Positions 44,369 through 53,939 of a DNA stretch of 64,000 nucleotides are shown here, one piece after another. Origin of the DNA: AM-1111 sp046302135 (GTDB lineage: Bacteria; Bacteroidota; Bacteroidia; B-17B0; Aurantibacillaceae). The stretch's first letter is position 1. Each line of letters opens with the position of its first letter. The stretch spans positions 1-64,000 of the forward strand of contig JBKCIQ010000091.1 of the NCBI GenBank assembly GCA_046302135.1, given 5' to 3'. A program made the position numbers and the translations under genes. The notes under the pieces were generated by a model. The model searched no databases, was not told where the DNA came from, and saw only the letters and a program-made list of their open reading frames with translations.

Positions 44369-45768
44369 GTTCAAATTATTTCTTCCTGCATAACTCCGTA
44401 CGCAAATCTTTATATTTCATATTAAGTATTATTTTACTGTGTTGTGTTTTTTCTTGTAAGGAGTATATAAAAAGCGAAGACGAAAACAATGAGATAAATT
44501 TTACCGAGCACATTTCACCAATCGTTTATAAAAACTGTAGTCCATGTCATAGACCGGGGCAGGCAGGCCCATTTTCTCTATTAACATATAATGACGTAAG
44601 ACGGAATGCCAACAAAATCAAATTTGCAGTTTCAACTCGTTACATGCCACCCTGGCCTGCTGACCCTAGTTATTCGCATTTTTTAGGCGAGCGCGTTTTA
44701 AGTGAGCATGAAATTACTTTAATAAAAAAATGGATCGACAACAAAATGCCTTCAGGCGATACGGCTCGTTTAGTTGTTCCCGAATTCATTGAATCTTCTT
44801 ATTTCGGTAAACCTGACCTAGTAGTGAAAATGCAATCACCTGTTGAGCTGAAAGGTAACGGAGAGGATAATTTTCTCGTTGTAAAATTACCTTACGAAAT
44901 AGAAAAAGATACTTTTGTTCGTTTGATTGAATTTGTTCCGGGAAAACGAAAACTTATTCATCATGTAAATGGTCACACAATTTCATATGATTCTGACAAG
45001 AAAAAAAATGTTTTTTCCGGAAAAAACATTTTGCCGGATATGTTGGATAATTTTAATGTTGCCTTCACAGAGATGGGCTTACAACACGACGACGGCAGTT
45101 TTCCTGTTTTAACTCCCGGGACAGTTTATTATTTACCGGGCTACACGCCCCCAAAATATCCTGATAATGTCGGAGGTTATTTTTTAAAACGTAAAGGGGC
45201 TTTTTTACTTAAGAACATACACTATGGGCCAACCGCTCAGGATGTTTATGATTCATCATACATTAATGTTTTTTACAGAAAAAATCCTCCTGAAAGAATC
45301 GTTCGGGAAATTCAGCTTGGGACCTTTGGACTCAGTGAAATAGAACCGGAATTTACCATTCCTGCAAATGAAGTTAAAACCTTTCACACGCACTGGACCG
45401 TTCCCTATGAAATTTCTTTACTGTCTGTTAATCCTCACATGCATTTATTGGGCAAAAACTTTGTTTCGTATGCAGTAACTCCCGGTAAGGATACAATCCC
45501 TATAATTAGAATAAATAAATGGGATTTCAGGTGGCAGTATTATTATACTTTTAAGAAGGTGCTGAGGATTCCTAAAGGAAGCGTTATTCATGCATTTGCA
45601 ACATTCGACAACACCAAAAATAATTTACTAAATCCATATTCTCCGCCAAAAACTTTTTACGAAAGAAAAGGAAAAGAGAGTATGAAAACAACGGAAGAGA
45701 TGTTTCAACTCATACTTTCGATTTTACCTTACAAAGCCGGTGATGAAAAAATGAGTCTCGAGCCGTAG
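44365..45768 (+). CDS. Lipoprotein with cytochrome c-like and copper monooxygenase-like domains
   Basis: 467 residues. Lipobox-like signal (IILLCCVFSC, Cys near 31). The N-terminal domain has a single haem site CSPCH with HRPGQAGPF and the later Met in RYMPPWPADP, as in monohaem c-type domains. The C-terminal part has HHVNGH, FHTHW, and NPHMHLLG with FDNTKNN, matching copper-binding segments of the PHM/DBM-type (ascorbate-dependent) monooxygenase fold. Such fusions occur in Bacteroidota and Planctomycetota. It is the last gene of the YidD-like operon and converges with the DUF5686 gene two bases away. Redox activity likely; substrate unknown. Confidence 0.8.
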   Translation: MSSNYFFLHNSVRKSLYFILSIILLCCVFSCKEYIKSEDENNEINFTEHISPIVYKNCSPCHRPGQAGPFSLLTYNDVRRNANKIKFAVSTRYMPPWPADPSYSHFLGERVLSEHEITLIKKWIDNKMPSGDTARLVVPEFIESSYFGKPDLVVKMQSPVELKGNGEDNFLVVKLPYEIEKDTFVRLIEFVPGKRKLIHHVNGHTISYDSDKKKNVFSGKNILPDMLDNFNVAFTEMGLQHDDGSFPVLTPGTVYYLPGYTPPKYPDNVGGYFLKRKGAFLLKNIHYGPTAQDVYDSSYINVFYRKNPPERIVREIQLGTFGLSEIEPEFTIPANEVKTFHTHWTVPYEISLLSVNPHMHLLGKNFVSYAVTPGKDTIPIIRINKWDFRWQYYYTFKKVLRIPKGSVIHAFATFDNTKNNLLNPYSPPKTFYERKGKESMKTTEEMFQLILSILPYKAGDEKMSLEP

Positions 45769-45770
45769 CC

Positions 45771-48221
45771 TTAGAAACTTAAGCTGAAGCCGCCTTTAAT
45801 TCCCCATTTTTGGGCGCCAGGAATATCCTTGTAAGACAATCTCCAAAACGCATCAAGCCTAAAAATTTTCGCAATATTTTCAACGCCCACGGAAACCTCC
45901 TGATATGGTCCCGAGTTGAGAGAATAAAGCGTATTCGGAAAAATCAATTCGCGCTTATTCACATCACTAATAGAACCAAAAAGAATTTTATAGGTTACTA
46001 CCTCTCTCCATTTCAACCTACGAAAGAGAGGGATTTTATTGAAGAATAAGCCTTCGAAGTGATGAAAAACCCATAGTGAAGCATACTGATCGCTAACAAA
46101 CTCATAAAAGTTCATTGTGTTGTATGCCATGTAATCATAAATATAAGTTACGTTTCCACCATGAAGCTCAAGAAGCGGGTAGGGGGCAGCACCCCAGAAT
46201 TTCCCTGCCTCCAGCGTAAAATCTGTATAACCTAAGAGAGGATTAATTCTGATGCGGTCATCAATTTTTACAACAGCTTTTCTATAAGAAAATTGTCCCT
46301 CATATAAATTTGGAATTGATGAGGTGAGGCTTACTTGCAATATTGGATATTTTGTTCCCAGCGAGGCACGATCGAAAGCTCCGCTAACAAATTTTTCATC
46401 GTATGCAAACCTGGCAAGTAAACGGAGCTCAGAGGTTCTTAAATATGGATAAAAACCAATTTGATTGTCTTCTTGCAGGTAATTATAAGTCATGCCTGCA
46501 GTAGGAGCAAGTTTTCTGTTAACAAAAGTTGCTTTTGTTGTTAGGCCATATTTCCATTCCTTTTCATACCAAAGCATGGTCTCATCAACCCTTGTTAATG
46601 AATTCAAAGGCGTTCTTCTGAAAAAAGATGCAAAGAAATTATCTTGAGAAAATCCATTTTGACTTTGTCCTAAGATTTCAAGATCGCTTTTATAATTTAT
46701 TCCTATCAATTGTCTTAAAGGTGTTTTATTAAGGAAAGATTTAAAACCAAGGTTATATTTGAATTGTTCATCTTTAAATCCATAGGCAACGTAGCCTGAC
46801 AATTGATACCATTCAGAGAACTGATTACTTGTTCTTCCGCCAAACCGTAAACGCATTCCCTCAAGCAAATTGTAACTCAGCATATTCGAGTAGGGGCCTA
46901 TTTCAAAATTACCCAAGACCTCGTAGCCCGAAATAATTATTGTGAATATATCCACCCAAGTTCTATACACGGGAAGCGTTTGTAAGGTATCAATCATTTT
47001 TATGATTTTCTTTTCATTTGAGCTAAGAGAATCGTGTCGGTTTTTTTCCCAGAAATCATCGGTTTTTTTTGTAGCGTCGTCTTTAACTTCAACGTTCTGC
47101 CCTTCTGTGAAAAATGAAGTTTGTTTAGGTTGATTGGTAATTATTTTTTTGTAGGATGTTGTTTTTCTTCCGTAAATACCGGCCATACCCTCCTTAACAG
47201 AGAAATCTATAACCAACCTATCTTTTTCCAGCATCCAGCTACTGTCTGCATAAGTATACTCCTGAATGATATTAGCGGCTTGTATGAAGTTAATGTTGGC
47301 GTCTTTGGGAATACTCATTTCCAGACGCCTCAACCCAAAAGTTGTATCGGCAATCCACATATTGCCAGAAAACAAGAGTTCCATTTTACGCTTTGGCTTA
47401 AACCGGATGTGATAACACCTTGTATTTCCAATGAACATACTGTCTTCGAGATAAAATTTGTAATAAAAGATGGCATTATCACTAACAGGACTTACAAACT
47501 GTTTTCCAAAAACAAGAATATTATTGTCGTAGATATTGATGTTTTGGTACATGTCACCCATTACCTGGCTAACACTGTTGTTTTCAATTCCTGTTACACG
47601 ACTGGCAAGAATTATTTCTTTTTTCAGTTTAGGATTGTCTCTGTAATAAAACTCAGAAAGGTTTTCTACCATGAAAATTGGTAAAAAAGGCTTCTCTCCA
47701 TTTGAATTTGAACTGTCAACATTGTCAAAAATAAATTTTAAGGGTTTCATGACCTTTTTCTCTTTAAGAGATTTCGGGATATTGTTGAGGTCAAATTCAA
47801 TTTTATTATAAACTTCATATTGGTAAGACTTTAATTTTTTCTTGTCGTTTTTCTCTTTGTTTGCAACAACTTGTCTGATTATTCTGTGCGCAGGGTTTTC
47901 TCCGGGCTTTACCACAACCTCTTCCAGTGAAAAAACCTCCAGGCCCACATTTATTACTTGTGTTTCCCCGTTTTTTACCGCAAAAGATTTACTAACGTAA
48001 CCCGTATAGGCAATTTGAATAGAGTCAGACTTTAATTTTGTTTCAATTCTGTAATTCCCATCAAAGTCCGAATTTGTACCAACTGAGGTGCCTTTTAAAT
48101 TAATAATTGCAAAGGGTATTGCTTCTCCTGTTGCCTGATCAAAAACGCGACCTGTAATCACAGTTTGAGTCAACATTAATATTGGCAAAAAATGAAAAAG
48201 TAAAAACGCCCTTTTAATCAT
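45771..48221 (-). CDS. DUF5686 outer-membrane protein with carboxypeptidase-regulatory-like domain
   Basis: 816 residues. Signal peptide (AFLLFHFLPILMLTQ), then a carboxypeptidase D regulatory-like beta domain (about 20-100: TGRVFDQATGEAIPFAIINLKG, DGNYRI) as in SusC/TonB receptors. A long DUF5686 region follows: NPAHRIIRQVVANKEKNDKK, YHIRFKPKRKMELLFSGNMWIADTTFGL (in pieces), and a C-terminal beta barrel ending in aromatic residues (GIKGGFSLSF). There is no plug or TonB-box, so it is not a classic receptor. Known only as an abundant Bacteroidota outer-membrane family of uncertain role. Expressed as a single gene. Confidence 0.88.
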   Translation of the reverse strand: MIKRAFLLFHFLPILMLTQTVITGRVFDQATGEAIPFAIINLKGTSVGTNSDFDGNYRIETKLKSDSIQIAYTGYVSKSFAVKNGETQVINVGLEVFSLEEVVVKPGENPAHRIIRQVVANKEKNDKKKLKSYQYEVYNKIEFDLNNIPKSLKEKKVMKPLKFIFDNVDSSNSNGEKPFLPIFMVENLSEFYYRDNPKLKKEIILASRVTGIENNSVSQVMGDMYQNINIYDNNILVFGKQFVSPVSDNAIFYYKFYLEDSMFIGNTRCYHIRFKPKRKMELLFSGNMWIADTTFGLRRLEMSIPKDANINFIQAANIIQEYTYADSSWMLEKDRLVIDFSVKEGMAGIYGRKTTSYKKIITNQPKQTSFFTEGQNVEVKDDATKKTDDFWEKNRHDSLSSNEKKIIKMIDTLQTLPVYRTWVDIFTIIISGYEVLGNFEIGPYSNMLSYNLLEGMRLRFGGRTSNQFSEWYQLSGYVAYGFKDEQFKYNLGFKSFLNKTPLRQLIGINYKSDLEILGQSQNGFSQDNFFASFFRRTPLNSLTRVDETMLWYEKEWKYGLTTKATFVNRKLAPTAGMTYNYLQEDNQIGFYPYLRTSELRLLARFAYDEKFVSGAFDRASLGTKYPILQVSLTSSIPNLYEGQFSYRKAVVKIDDRIRINPLLGYTDFTLEAGKFWGAAPYPLLELHGGNVTYIYDYMAYNTMNFYEFVSDQYASLWVFHHFEGLFFNKIPLFRRLKWREVVTYKILFGSISDVNKRELIFPNTLYSLNSGPYQEVSVGVENIAKIFRLDAFWRLSYKDIPGAQKWGIKGGFSLSF

Positions 48222-48308
48222 TTGATTTAAATCAACAGATGAAATTAAAGAAAAAATAAATTACCCGCACCAATACCATCATATTTAAGTAAAAACAATA
48301 AAACACTC

Positions 48309-49103
48309 TCAATGGCTAATAAAATCATTAATTGTTTCACACGTTTTAATTATTCCCTCAAGGTTAAGGGTGTGGCCTGCACCTTCAATAAGCACGAACT
48401 TTGATCCATTAATGTTTTCAGCAACCGCTTTACCCATATGAACAGGAAATAAAAGATCTTTTTCGCCATGAATTATGAGGGTAGGTGAATTTATTTTGTT
48501 TAATTCTTTCCGATAGTCACCTCTTGCTTTTGTGGCCTGCATCAATTTAATTAATGCAGAAGAATCCTGGTTTAATTCTGTTCTTGCCTGCTTCATGAGT
48601 TCAATCGGAATAATTGGGCTATTGAAATAATTTTCACTTAAAACAGTTGGAAGCATCACATCGAGCATAAGAGGATAACCTCCTATTTTTATTGCGTTTT
48701 CCCATGCGGCCTCAATCGCAATATAGTATGGCGTTTTATAACAAAAGCTGCTCATTAGAATCAGACGATCAAGTTTTTCAGGAAATAATACGGCAAAATG
48801 TTGTGCAACCAGGCTTCCATACGAAAGGCCCGCGATGTTCGCGCTCTTTAAACCAATATTATCAAGTAAATCTGCAACATCTACGGCGTGCTCATTAAAG
48901 TTTTGCCACTCTCCTGTTTTTTCAGATTTACCCTGAAAAATGAAATCCATTAAAACCAGACTGTGATTGTTAAGCTTTGGCTCCATTAAAGCCCAAGACA
49001 TGGTACTTTGTGTAAGCCCATTTAACAAAACCAGTGTTTTACCACTGTTACCCTTTTTTGTTTCATAATAAAGAAGGCGTCCGGAACGAGTTTTAAAATA
49101 CAT
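48309..49103 (-). CDS. Alpha/beta-fold hydrolase
   Basis: 264 residues. Nucleophile elbow GLSYGS (Ser near 95), acid in HGEKDLLFP, catalytic His in GAGHTLNLEG; oxyanion region LVLLNGLTQS near the N-terminus. Full-length and intact. Similar to esterases or thioesterases of the peptidase S33/AB-hydrolase group; substrate unknown. No signal peptide, so cytoplasmic. Divergent from the LON-domain gene. Confidence 0.9.
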   Translation of the reverse strand: MYFKTRSGRLLYYETKKGNSGKTLVLLNGLTQSTMSWALMEPKLNNHSLVLMDFIFQGKSEKTGEWQNFNEHAVDVADLLDNIGLKSANIAGLSYGSLVAQHFAVLFPEKLDRLILMSSFCYKTPYYIAIEAAWENAIKIGGYPLMLDVMLPTVLSENYFNSPIIPIELMKQARTELNQDSSALIKLMQATKARGDYRKELNKINSPTLIIHGEKDLLFPVHMGKAVAENINGSKFVLIEGAGHTLNLEGIIKTCETINDFISH

Positions 49104-49136
49104 TTTTAAAATTTAAGAATATTTTCAAAAAAACAC

Positions 49137-49167
49137 TTGCAAGCAAAAAAATCCATTTTTAAGTTTG
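49137..49167 (+). promoter_or_regulatory. Promoter of the LON-domain gene
   Basis: TTG (49137-49139), 20-base spacer, TAAGTTTG (49160-49167). The box ends 9 bases before the ATG at 49176, implying an mRNA with almost no leader. It also rules out the in-frame TTG at 49137 as a start. Confidence 0.5.
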
Positions 49168-49175
49168 ATAAAAAT

Positions 49176-49787
49176 ATGTTTTCAAACGACAGTAAATATA
49201 TAACTCTTCCTGTTTTTCCACTGAATTATTTAGTTCTGCCCGGAGAACAAAAGGAGCTTCATATTTTTGAGGCAAGATACAAAGAGCTTATTAGGGATTG
49301 TCTTCAGAACAATGCCTGTTTTGGAATTGTTTTGCCAAAAAAGTTAAAAGGTGGTGTTTCAGACTATGGTGTTTTGGTAAAAATTGTGCGAGTGAACAAA
49401 ACACACCCCTCAGGAGAATTGGATATTGTTGTTGAAGGAATCAACGTTTTTAAAACAGTTAAGTTCGTTTCTGTTTTGTCTCCAAAACTTTATGGGGCCG
49501 CAACCGCCGAAATGATTTATCATCAAGAAAATTTTTGTTCTGAGGAAACACTAAATTTATTTCAGCAATACACCGAAGCAACAAGTGAAACAGGGGTTCT
49601 TTTATCAAAAGAAACAACGATTTTTCAGATGGCAGAAAGAGTGGGACTCTCAAGTGAGGAAAGATTAAAGCTCGCATCTTTTGCAGATGATAAGCAAAGA
49701 GAAGAGTTGTTGAGGGGAAAACTAAGATTACTGATAAAGGTTTGTGAGATAGAAAAAAAATTGAACGGGGATTTTTGGTTGAACTAG
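49176..49787 (+). CDS. LON peptidase substrate-binding domain protein
   Basis: 203 residues from ATG 49176. Consists only of the Lon N-terminal (LAN/PUA-like) domain: LPVFPLNYLVLPGEQKELHIFE, RYKELIRDC, FGIV, then a helical extension ending in a basic helix. No ATPase or protease domain. Such stand-alone proteins may recognise unfolded substrates; a true partner is unknown. A signal of very short leader is noted at the promoter. Confidence 0.88.
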   Translation: MFSNDSKYITLPVFPLNYLVLPGEQKELHIFEARYKELIRDCLQNNACFGIVLPKKLKGGVSDYGVLVKIVRVNKTHPSGELDIVVEGINVFKTVKFVSVLSPKLYGAATAEMIYHQENFCSEETLNLFQQYTEATSETGVLLSKETTIFQMAERVGLSSEERLKLASFADDKQREELLRGKLRLLIKVCEIEKKLNGDFWLN

Positions 49788-49791
49788 TGTA

Positions 49792-50388
49792 TTATTGGTT
49801 CTTCCTTTTATTGAGTTCATCTCTGATTTTAGCGGCTAGCTCATATTGCTCTTCATCTTCAGCAGTGGCGAGCATGTCTTTAAGTTCAGCTGTACTTTTA
49901 GAAATGTAAGAGTCAGACGTTTCTATCTCTTCTTTTTCAGATTCTTCTTCTTTGGTTTCTGTTTTTTCGGCATCGCCTTCTAAAACAACACCGGCGGAAG
50001 AAAGTATAAAATCGAAAGTATAAATTGGGCACTGGAAACGAATCGCAAGTGCTATTGCGTCAGAAGTGCGTGCATCAATTTCAACCTCTTGTTCATCTCG
50101 AACGCAAATTAATTTCGCGTAAAAAATACCTTCGGATAAGTTATAAATGATTACTTCAGAAACAGAAACATCAAAACTCTCTGCAAAAGTTTTAAAAAGA
50201 TCGTGAGTGAGTGGCCTGGTTGGAACCATCTTTTCCAGCTCGATTGCAATAGCTTGGGCTTCAAAGCCCCCAATAACAATAGGTAGCCTTCTGTTTCCCT
50301 CAACCTCTCCCAACACCAAGGCATAAGCCCCTGCCTGCGTCTGGCTGTATGACAAAGCAACAATATCAAGCCTGATTTTTTTACTCAT
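49792..50388 (-). CDS. Bifunctional nuclease family protein with UVR motif
   Basis: 198 residues. The DUF151/bifunctional nuclease domain (about 5-130) contains LVLGEVEGNRRLPIVIGGFEAQAIAIELE and ARTSDAIALAIRFQCPIY. A Glu/Lys/Ser-rich acidic linker leads to a C-terminal UvrB/UvrC motif (AELKDMLATAEDEEQYELAAKIRDEL). Homologues act as RNase/DNase in plants; the bacterial role is unclear. Third gene of the etfB-etfA cluster, as is general in Bacteroidota (49 bases after etfA). Confidence 0.93.
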   Translation of the reverse strand: MSKKIRLDIVALSYSQTQAGAYALVLGEVEGNRRLPIVIGGFEAQAIAIELEKMVPTRPLTHDLFKTFAESFDVSVSEVIIYNLSEGIFYAKLICVRDEQEVEIDARTSDAIALAIRFQCPIYTFDFILSSAGVVLEGDAEKTETKEEESEKEEIETSDSYISKSTAELKDMLATAEDEEQYELAAKIRDELNKRKNQ

Positions 50389-50437
50389 GTAAGAGGTAAA
50401 TGCCCTGAATTAATAGAAAAACTAATTTACAAAAAAA

Positions 50438-51421
50438 TCAATTGGCAACTGATTTAAACTTTTTAAAAGCAGCAATTAATTTGGGTAAAACCTCAAAAGC
50501 ATCGCCTATAATACCGTAGTCAGCGCTTTTGAAAAAAGGAGCTTCTTTGTCGTTATTAATTACAACAATTGTCTTGCTTCCGTTTACTCCTGCAAGATGT
50601 TGAATAGCCCCGGATATGCCTATAGCTATGTAAAGGTTAGGACGAATTGCAATACCCGTTTGACCAACGTGTTCGTGATGAGGTCTCCAGTGCATATCGG
50701 AAACCGGACGCGAACAAGCGGTTGTTGCGCCCAAAGTTGTGGCAAGCTCTTCAACAAGCCCCCAATTTTCGGGACCTTTCATACCTCTGCCTGCAGATAC
50801 TACCAACTCTGCCTCGGGTAATGGTACAGCCCCTGCGGAAGATATAGATTTTACCTCTTTCACAATAATTTTTGAAGCAGACAGAACCACTTCTTGGGTA
50901 ATATCCTGAACGCTTGCTGTATTTGAAGCAGAAACAACAGGAAATGAATTAGGAAGTAAGGAGATTACTTTTATATCTGAGTTTATGGAATAAACTGCGG
51001 TTGCTTTTCCGCTGAATACATTCTTTTTTAAATCCATTGAATTACCATTAATAACAGGATAATCAACAGCTCCCGCAACGTAACCGGCCCTAAGACGCGC
51101 GGCCAACCTTGGCGCAACCGCTTTTCCTGTTACATCGAATGATAAAACAACAACTTTAGAGCCCGATATTTTCACCGCTTGCTCAATCATTGATGAGGTG
51201 AGCGATGAGTCCTGATGATTCAAGACATCATTTTTTACGGTAAATATTTTTTTCGCTCCTGCGCTTCCGATTTCCTCGAGATGAGTAGGCTCAGCGTTTG
51301 CAACAATTGCAATACATTCGATTCCTAACAGGGATGCAATTTTTGATCCGTAATTCACGGACTCAAGAGAAGATTTTTTTACTCTGCCCTTTGAAATTTC
51401 TGTAAATACTAGTACTGACAT
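50438..51421 (-). CDS. etfA: Electron transfer flavoprotein subunit alpha
   Basis: 327 residues. With EtfB forms the FAD/AMP heterodimer that takes electrons from acyl-CoA dehydrogenases. C-terminal FAD domain: AELVVSAGRGMKGPENWGLVEELA, GQTGIAIRPNLYIAIGISGAIQHLAG, and NNDKEAPFFKSADYGIIGD. Starts 14 bases after etfB. Confidence 0.96.
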   Translation of the reverse strand: MSVLVFTEISKGRVKKSSLESVNYGSKIASLLGIECIAIVANAEPTHLEEIGSAGAKKIFTVKNDVLNHQDSSLTSSMIEQAVKISGSKVVVLSFDVTGKAVAPRLAARLRAGYVAGAVDYPVINGNSMDLKKNVFSGKATAVYSINSDIKVISLLPNSFPVVSASNTASVQDITQEVVLSASKIIVKEVKSISSAGAVPLPEAELVVSAGRGMKGPENWGLVEELATTLGATTACSRPVSDMHWRPHHEHVGQTGIAIRPNLYIAIGISGAIQHLAGVNGSKTIVVINNDKEAPFFKSADYGIIGDAFEVLPKLIAAFKKFKSVAN

Positions 51422-51435
51422 TTTAAAAAATTTAT

Positions 51436-52179
51436 TTAAATGACTTTTGCTTCTGTGTGTAATAGATTAACCAAATCATCCGGCTTATCTGCATCAATAA
51501 ATTTACAAGCCGTTCTTCCTGCGGAGAGCGCAAAAGATTTTACACTTGTCAATTTTTCTGATGCGGCAGCTTCAACTACCTTAATTGGTTTTGTTCTTGC
51601 CGCCATAATACCGCGCATGTTAGGAATTCTTTGTTCAGCCATACCTTTAGCACAGGATATTACTAATGGAGTTGAACACTCTACTATTTGACTTCCTCCA
51701 TCAATATCGTGTTCTATACTTGCTACACTTCCATTAATATCCAGTTTTGTTGCCATCGAAATGAAAGGCAAATCCATCAGGCCCCCAACCATTGCACCAA
51801 CAGAAGAGCCATTGTAATTAATAGTTTCCTTTCCAACCAAAATCAAATCGTAATTGTTTTCGTTGGCGTATTTTGAAATTTGTTCCGCAACAAAATAAGC
51901 ATCCGGCCCCTCTGCGTTTACTCTAACGGCATCATCTGCTCCAAGGGCTAGCCCCTTACGTATTGTCGCTTCACTATCGGCAAGGCCAACATGAAACAAA
52001 GTAACAAGTGTTGCTTTACCTGTTTCTTTAAGCTCGAGGGCACGAACAAGGGCGTACCACTCATCGTAAGGATTGATGATGAACTGAACACCTGCTTTAT
52101 TGAATTCAGTGTCTCCGTTTGCAAATGCAATTTTGGTAGTAGTGTCAGGAACATTACTGATTGCGACTAAAATTTTCAT
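51436..52179 (-). CDS. etfB: Electron transfer flavoprotein subunit beta
   Basis: 247 residues, usual length. Begins MKILVAISNVPDTTTKI; NPYDEWYALVRALELKE and GADDAVRV are family segments; the ATP/AMP site region has LVGKETINYNGSSVGAMVGGLMDLP. First gene of etfB-etfA-bifunctional nuclease. Confidence 0.96.
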   Translation of the reverse strand: MKILVAISNVPDTTTKIAFANGDTEFNKAGVQFIINPYDEWYALVRALELKETGKATLVTLFHVGLADSEATIRKGLALGADDAVRVNAEGPDAYFVAEQISKYANENNYDLILVGKETINYNGSSVGAMVGGLMDLPFISMATKLDINGSVASIEHDIDGGSQIVECSTPLVISCAKGMAEQRIPNMRGIMAARTKPIKVVEAAASEKLTSVKSFALSAGRTACKFIDADKPDDLVNLLHTEAKVI

Positions 52180-52207
52180 GTTTTTTTATCGTATTAAAAA
52201 AGGTTGG

Positions 52208-52237
52208 TAAAGGTAAGTATTTCGAAATGAAAACAAA
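52208..52237 (-). promoter_or_regulatory. Likely promoter of etfB operon
   Basis: On the minus strand, TTTG (52234-52237), 18-base spacer and TACCTTTA (52208-52215), one mismatch from TAnnTTTG; it ends 29 bases before the etfB start. Confidence 0.35.
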
Positions 52238-52289
52238 ACCTATCATGATACAAAAATAAGCTGATAACCGTAGCTGATAAATAGATTGT

Positions 52290-52778
52290 TCAGTACAGCT
52301 TGGAAAGAGATTCTACAATTTTTAATACAGCAGGGCATATTAAAGAATTCTTGTAGGTTAAATCCAAGACCTGATACATGTTTTTCCTGTTGGTATGAGG
52401 GTATTCACGACAAGCGGCAGGCCGGTCTTCATATACGACGCAAAAATTATCACCATCCAGAAAAGGGCAGGGCGATGACTTAAGCACATAATCTTTGTCC
52501 TCATCAATGCGTAAATATTTTTCAATAAAATCACCCGGTTTAATTTTCAGTCTTTTTGCCACTCTGTCAATGTCTTTTTGATAAAAAATTGGCGAGGTTG
52601 TTTTACAGCAATTGGCACACGTCAAGCAGTCTAACGTTTCAAACACTTCATCATGTAAAGTGTGGAATTTATTATCAAGATCTCTCGGAGGTTTTCGCTT
52701 TAATTTTTTAAGAAATTTTTCATTCCCCTTTTTTCTGGCATCATTAAGTTTTACAATTTCTTCGGATGGGTTTATCAT
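52290..52778 (-). CDS. YkgJ family cysteine-cluster protein
   Basis: 162 residues, no signal peptide. Contains the conserved Cys set: CLTCANCCKT, then CPFLDGDNFCVVYEDRPAACREYP, which is likely to bind zinc or an Fe-S cluster. A helical N-terminus (DDARKKGNEKFLKKLKRK-like) is basic. Family function is poorly known. Single gene, divergent from the dehydratase gene. Confidence 0.9.
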   Translation of the reverse strand: MINPSEEIVKLNDARKKGNEKFLKKLKRKPPRDLDNKFHTLHDEVFETLDCLTCANCCKTTSPIFYQKDIDRVAKRLKIKPGDFIEKYLRIDEDKDYVLKSSPCPFLDGDNFCVVYEDRPAACREYPHTNRKNMYQVLDLTYKNSLICPAVLKIVESLSKLY

Positions 52779-52892
52779 TTTTCAATCAATCCTCTAATTT
52801 ATTTAATTATTTGTTCTTTTCAGTCATGAGGAGTAAATGACTTATTTATACTTTTGAAAAACAATAGTTGTAAATTTTAAAAGATTGTTGAA

Positions 52893-53855
52893 ATGAGTAT
52901 TGCTCTACCAAATTCAATAAGAGACCTAGAAGAAATTCAAGAATTAATCGGTGCTCACATTATTAGAACCCCGGTTATAGAGAGCGTAATTATAAATGAA
53001 ATGACACAGTCAAGGGTTTTCTTTAAGTGCGAAAACTTTCAGCGAATCGGGGCTTTTAAAGCAAGGGGTGCACTCAACGCAGTTCTTAGATTGAGCAAAG
53101 ATGAATTAGCAAAGGGGGTGGCGACCCACAGCAGTGGAAATCACGCTCAGGCACTTGCTTATGCTGCAAAAATTGCGGGCACAAAGGCAATAATAGTAAT
53201 GCCTGAAAATTCCAACAAAACAAAAATAGAAGGTGTAAAAAGATTGGGTGGCGAAATTATTTTTTGTAAACCAACAACGGAAGACAGAGAAAAGAAACTG
53301 GAGGAGTATTTGAAAAAGTCAGGGGCGTTTTATGTGCCTCCGTATAATCATGAGTGGGTTATTGGCGGACAAGGCACAGCGGCAAAAGAACTTCTCGAGG
53401 ACCATCCGGAAATAGAATTGATGTTAACACCAACGGGTGGTGGGGGGCTACTCAGCGGAACAGCTTTGGTTTCGAAATTAGTTAACAATAAAATAAATGT
53501 TTTCGGCGCAGAGCCTGAAAATCTTAACGACGCCAAAAGGAGTTTTATTAGCGGCAAGATAGAAAAAAACGAAATTGGAAAATCGTCTGTCGCAGACGGC
53601 CTTAGAACCACGCTGGGAGAAATTACACTTAAATGTATATTGGAAAACGTAAGCGATATTTTTACGGTTACCGAAGAGGAAATTATCCAAAGCATGAAAT
53701 TAATGTGGCAGTATTTAAAAATAACAGCAGAACCTAGTTGTGCTGTAACTTTGGCCGCCGTTTTAAAAAACCCTACACTTTTCAAGCAAAAAATAACGGG
53801 AATAATTGTTTCTGGCGGCAATGTTGATCTGGAAGAAGTGCCTTTTTTGAAATAA
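52893..53855 (+). CDS. PLP-dependent threonine/serine dehydratase (or racemase)
   Basis: 320 residues, fold-type II PLP enzyme of the short (TdcB/serine racemase) type without the regulatory ACT domain. PLP Lys is in GAFKARGAL (near 56); the substrate loop is SSGNHAQA; the phosphate-binding Gly loop is TGGGGLLSG. It could be threonine deaminase, serine deaminase or serine racemase; these cannot be separated by eye. A -7 box TACTTTTG lies at 52849-52856. Confidence 0.9.
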   Translation: MSIALPNSIRDLEEIQELIGAHIIRTPVIESVIINEMTQSRVFFKCENFQRIGAFKARGALNAVLRLSKDELAKGVATHSSGNHAQALAYAAKIAGTKAIIVMPENSNKTKIEGVKRLGGEIIFCKPTTEDREKKLEEYLKKSGAFYVPPYNHEWVIGGQGTAAKELLEDHPEIELMLTPTGGGGLLSGTALVSKLVNNKINVFGAEPENLNDAKRSFISGKIEKNEIGKSSVADGLRTTLGEITLKCILENVSDIFTVTEEEIIQSMKLMWQYLKITAEPSCAVTLAAVLKNPTLFKQKITGIIVSGGNVDLEEVPFLK

Positions 53856-53939
53856 TTTTACTTCTTTTATCAAAAAATTGCTTTTAATCATTTTATTTTT
53901 GTAAGTTTACCCCTTGTTAAATAATTAATTTCAATTTAC

